Below are positions 5,794-8,100 of a stretch of 8,100 bases of DNA, in pieces (position 1 is the first letter of the stretch; each line of letters starts with the position of its first letter). This DNA comes from Bacillota bacterium. GTDB lineage: Bacteria; Bacillota; Clostridia; Peptostreptococcales; Anaerovoracaceae. The position numbers were made by a program, and so were the translations under genes. The stretch covers positions 1 to 8,100 of the forward strand of contig JAFYKS010000086.1 of the NCBI GenBank assembly GCA_017537495.1, in the 5' to 3' direction. The notes beneath the pieces were generated by a model. That model was not told the DNA's origin. It made no database searches and saw only the letters and a program-made list of their open reading frames with translations.

Positions 5794-7037
5794 ATTTCTG
5801 CCTCTTCTATTCTCTTCTTTGTGCATTCGCACCGTGTGCCTTCTTCGGTCACACCGGTGTCCCTGCAAAATTCGCAAGAATATTTCACATCAGTATAGTC
5901 AATCATGAAGTTGTTTTCTGTAAGCAGAACAGCTCTTTCGCCTTCCAGCTCGTCCATCTGGCGTCGGATGCGTTCCACACCGCTCCGGTCACCGGACAGG
6001 AGACTTCTGGACACACTGCTTCCCAGATCATTAAGCTTCTGGTCGATTTCCGCAATCTGCGGAATCATGGCGTAAATCTGTTCTTTTCTTTCTTGCGCTT
6101 CTTCTTCTGCCTTCCTTCTCAGGAATTCATAATATTTATTAAGAACAGTCTGTGTAACTGTTACTTTCTTATTTACGTCGCGGCCCTCACGGCCTGCTTC
6201 CTGCTGCCAGTTTTCCAGAACCTTGTTCACATAGCGCAGGTTCGGATTGGATATGGACACAGTTTTCGCACATGCCTCCAGAATCCGCTCCATATTGAAA
6301 TGCATATCATCAATCCAGGTGTCAATCAGCTGTCTTTCTGCTTCTGTTGCCCCCCGGTTCATGCCCAGCGCCTGCAGCACACGCTTATGCTCTGCATAAC
6401 GCTGATCCAGACCTTCCAGATGCTGTTTCACATCCTCTGTGGTCCGGTATCCCTTTTCGCTCCAGTCTGCTACAACCTTCGCGATATAATTTACATTGCT
6501 TTTACCTCGGCTGACACAATACTCAAAGGCATATGTAATAACCTCCGGCGCCGCACCGAAGTCCTGAATCCAGGAGTATACTTCCTGGGCCTCCTTGGCA
6601 GATAAGATTTTGCCGGACAGGCGCTCGATATCCCCCAGCATCATTTTCAGATCCTGGCTTGCGGTCATCTGCGGAACTTCCTGCAGTTCTTCTTCCGGCT
6701 CTTCAAAATCCATGCTGCGGCCGTACATCTGATCACGCAGGCTGAGGAATTCAATGTCGTAATTGAGAATCCCCGGATTTCCGTGGCTGTGTTTTTTCAC
6801 CACGCCCATTTCTGCCCAGTATGTCCATGCCTTGTCCACATCTTCTGCGGACAGGCGAAGCTGGCGCGCCAGAGCCTGATGGGTCATTTCTTCAGACTGC
6901 TGCGCATACATCAGCCCAAAAAGATAAACCTTCACATAATCCCCCGGCGCAGCCGGCATGTATTCATTCAGAAAAATATTTTCAATTTCGCTTGTCAGAA
7001 GATAAAATTCCTTTATCTTTCCCTTGATATAGTTCAT
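5775..7037 (-). CDS. DnaD-family primosome protein fused to a DnaC/DnaI-type N-terminal zinc domain, without the AAA+ ATPase
   Basis: The product has 420 residues. Residues 1-105 look like the DnaD N-terminal winged-helix region. Two DnaD C-terminal-type domains follow (about 128-205 and 215-285), each ending with the aromatic helix signature YIAKVVADW or YVNKVLENW. After a coiled, charged linker (about 300-345, EEAQERKEQIYAMIPQIAEI), residues 365-420 match the front of clostridial DnaC/DnaI helicase loaders. Four cysteines are present in CEFCRDTG and CEC (Cys388, 391, 403, 405). The end, WQNSI, resembles the QSN region after which the loader ATPase normally starts. No Walker A or B is present. 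DnaD remodels DNA and helps recruit the helicase, and the DnaI N-terminus binds DnaB, so this product could bridge both. ATG 7037 has GGAGAAGGG upstream. The end overlaps the M23 gene by 19 nt. Confidence 0.88.
   Translation of the reverse strand: MNYIKGKIKEFYLLTSEIENIFLNEYMPAAPGDYVKVYLFGLMYAQQSEEMTHQALARQLRLSAEDVDKAWTYWAEMGVVKKHSHGNPGILNYDIEFLSLRDQMYGRSMDFEEPEEELQEVPQMTASQDLKMMLGDIERLSGKILSAKEAQEVYSWIQDFGAAPEVITYAFEYCVSRGKSNVNYIAKVVADWSEKGYRTTEDVKQHLEGLDQRYAEHKRVLQALGMNRGATEAERQLIDTWIDDMHFNMERILEACAKTVSISNPNLRYVNKVLENWQQEAGREGRDVNKKVTVTQTVLNKYYEFLRRKAEEEAQERKEQIYAMIPQIAEIDQKLNDLGSSVSRSLLSGDRSGVERIRRQMDELEGERAVLLTENNFMIDYTDVKYSCEFCRDTGVTEEGTRCECTKKRIEEAEIWQNSI
5801..5806 (-). promoter_or_regulatory. 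Ribosome binding site deciding the M23 endopeptidase start
   Basis: Minus-strand AAGAGG sits 7 nt before ATG 5793, inside the last codons of the DnaD-like gene. It favours the 561-residue product over an upstream in-frame ATG at 5877. Confidence 0.7.
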
Positions 7038-7065
7038 GTATTTTCGCCCTTCTCCGGTGCTTTTT

Positions 7066-7251
7066 CTATGCCTGTTTCAGATCTGCCAGCAGTTTTTCGA
7101 TATCGATACCGTGTCCTTCCGCAGCCTGCTCCAGAGTTTCCATGGTAGCCCCCGGACAGCCGGCACAGGTCAGGAGATACTTTTCGAAAACTTTTCCGTA
7201 CTGTTCTCCCATATTGAGTATATCTATTACGGCCATGTCTCTCGTAATCAT
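7066..7251 (-). CDS. DUF1858 domain-containing small CxxC protein
   Basis: This 61-residue protein matches the DUF1858 family almost end to end. It starts MITRDMAVIDIL, has a central CAGCPG with Cys29 and Cys32, and then ETLEQAAEGHGIDIEKLLADL. The family is small and often found beside or inside redox and metal-cluster proteins. No biochemical role is established, so I only note that the CxxC could bind metal or be redox-active. I chose ATG 7251 because AAGGAGG lies 5 nt upstream and the family begins at MIT. An in-frame ATG at 7299 would add 16 residues encoded inside dnaB. It follows dnaB by 10 nt and precedes the DnaD-like gene by 28 nt, so it sits inside a replication operon. Confidence 0.9.
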   Translation of the reverse strand: MITRDMAVIDILNMGEQYGKVFEKYLLTCAGCPGATMETLEQAAEGHGIDIEKLLADLKQA

Positions 7252-7256
7252 GAGGA

Positions 7257-7263
7257 CCTCCTT
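7257..7263 (-). promoter_or_regulatory. Ribosome binding site deciding the DUF1858 start
   Basis: A consensus AAGGAGG lies 5 nt before ATG 7251 and overlaps the dnaB stop codon (7262-7264). This fits translation coupled to termination on dnaB. Confidence 0.8.
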
Positions 7264-8100
7264 ATAATGCCTTGTCGCTGAACTTGGTATAACGTTCAAC
7301 CCAGGTCAGTTCCACCTTGTCGGTCGGACCGCTTCGGTGTTTTGCCAGGTTGACTTCGCAGATACCGTGCTTTTCCGTATTGTCCGGATTATAGTAATCG
7401 TCTCTGTACAGGAAGATTACGATGTCTGCGTCCTGTTCGATGGAACCGGATTCACGCAGGTCGGACAGAATCGGACGGTGGTCAGTACGCTGCTCTACTG
7501 CACGGGAAAGCTGGGACAGTACGATAACCGGACAGTCCATTTCTCTTGCCAGCAGCTTCAGGTTTCTGGAAATTGCAGAAATTTCCTGCTGTCTGTTGTC
7601 GGAGCGGCCGTCCCCCTGCATCAGCTGCAGGTAGTCGATGACAACCAGATCCAGACCGTGTTCAGCCTTCAGTCTTCTGCATTTATTACGCATTTCCATG
7701 ATGGAAACGCCAGGTGTATCGTCGATAAAAATCTTGGAACTGTGAAGTTCGTCCAGAGCCATATTCAGACGGTCCCAGTCCTTTCGTTCCAGGCTGCCAG
7801 TCTTCAGCTTCTGCATTTCCACGCGGGCCTGAATGGCCAGCAGTCTCTGCCCCAGCTGTTCCTTGGACATTTCCAGGGAAAAGATCAGCACGCTTGCGCC
7901 CGCTTTGGTCGCAGTCTGCTGTGCAATATTCAGTGCAAAAGCAGTCTTACCCATGGCCGGTCTCGCAGCCAGAATAATCAGGTCAGAACGGTGCAGACCA
8001 CTGGTAAGATTATCCAAATCTTTAAATCCGGTCGGAATTCCGACTGTTTTACCCTGATTTCTGGAATTTGCATCAATGATTTCCACATTTCTCAGGAGAA
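7262..8100 (-). CDS. dnaB: Replicative DNA helicase DnaB, C-terminal part (5' end beyond the window)
   Basis: DnaB (called DnaC in Bacillus) is the hexameric ATP-driven helicase of the replication fork. Only the RecA-like motor half lies in the window, and the frame stays open through the edge, so the N-terminal primase-binding domain is missing from view. Seen from the edge inward are [10 protein letters not shown], the Walker [10 protein letters not shown], the H1a-type FSLEMS, the Walker [20 protein letters not shown], and [30 protein letters not shown] carries the Lys/Arg finger. The C-terminus [14 protein letters not shown] is of normal form. A GTG at 8086 is internal and not a start, because conserved linker sequence continues upstream. 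Its natural loading partners would be the DnaD/DnaC-like product encoded two genes downstream. Confidence 0.97.
   Translation of the reverse strand, partial: LLRNVEIIDANSRNQGKTVGIPTGFKDLDNLTSGLHRSDLIILAARPAMGKTAFALNIAQQTATKAGASVLIFSLEMSKEQLGQRLLAIQARVEMQKLKTGSLERKDWDRLNMALDELHSSKIFIDDTPGVSIMEMRNKCRRLKAEHGLDLVVIDYLQLMQGDGRSDNRQQEISAISRNLKLLAREMDCPVIVLSQLSRAVEQRTDHRPILSDLRESGSIEQDADIVIFLYRDDYYNPDNTEKHGICEVNLAKHRSGPTDKVELTWVERYTKFSDKAL

Noticed and set aside
5794..5877. Upstream ATG extending the M23 protein by 28 residues
   Set aside because: The extra residues are Arg/His-rich, fall entirely within the DnaD-like gene, and the good AAGAGG site lies downstream of this ATG.
5775..6155. DnaD-like C-terminus as a simple frameshifted full-length dnaC
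   Set aside because: No frame after the stop encodes Walker motifs or other AAA+ sequence. The following bases are well explained by the M23 gene.
7252..7299. Upstream ATG extending the DUF1858 protein by 16 residues
   Set aside because: The extension is antiparallel to nothing useful and sits in dnaB coding sequence. The family begins at MIT, where a consensus AAGGAGG is correctly spaced.

Overview
The window reads as a chromosomal housekeeping region of a spore-forming clostridial Firmicute. Lachnospiraceae-like is my inference, from the gene families, the mid-range GC and the G-rich Shine-Dalgarno sites. Sporulation genes yabP and yabQ, RNase M5 and a DnaD-type primosome protein together point to Bacillota and away from Proteobacteria. 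Every gene I can support lies on the minus strand, so transcription runs from high to low coordinates. The long plus-strand open frames are shadows.

Region 1 (8100 to 5775) is a replication block. It holds the C-terminal ATPase part of replicative helicase dnaB (cut by the window edge), a 61-residue DUF1858 CxxC protein, and a DnaD-family protein. The DnaD protein is unusual. After a winged-helix-like N-terminus and two DnaD domains it continues into what looks like the N-terminal, zinc-binding, helicase-contacting domain of the loader DnaC/DnaI. It stops where the AAA+ ATPase should begin. No AAA+ loader gene exists in the window. This is the most interesting feature here.

Region 2 (5793 to 4108) is a membrane-anchored cell-wall hydrolase with LysM, G5 and M23 (LytM) domains. 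It has a long predicted cytoplasmic N-terminal region and overlaps the preceding gene by 19 nt.

The only sizeable gap (4022 to 4107) carries a perfect 13+1+13 palindrome followed by a TATAAT hexamer and a good ribosome binding site. It is probably a transcription boundary or regulated promoter.

Region 3 (4021 to 1) is a tightly packed, mostly overlapping series: yabP and yabQ (spore cortex), divIC (septum formation), rnmV (5S rRNA maturation), rsmA/ksgA (16S rRNA dimethylation), and the first 511 codons of an LTA-synthase-like membrane phosphotransferase, cut by the window edge. It mixes spore envelope, division, rRNA processing and cell-envelope polymer functions. I saw no RNA genes, mobile elements, CRISPR arrays or attachment sites.
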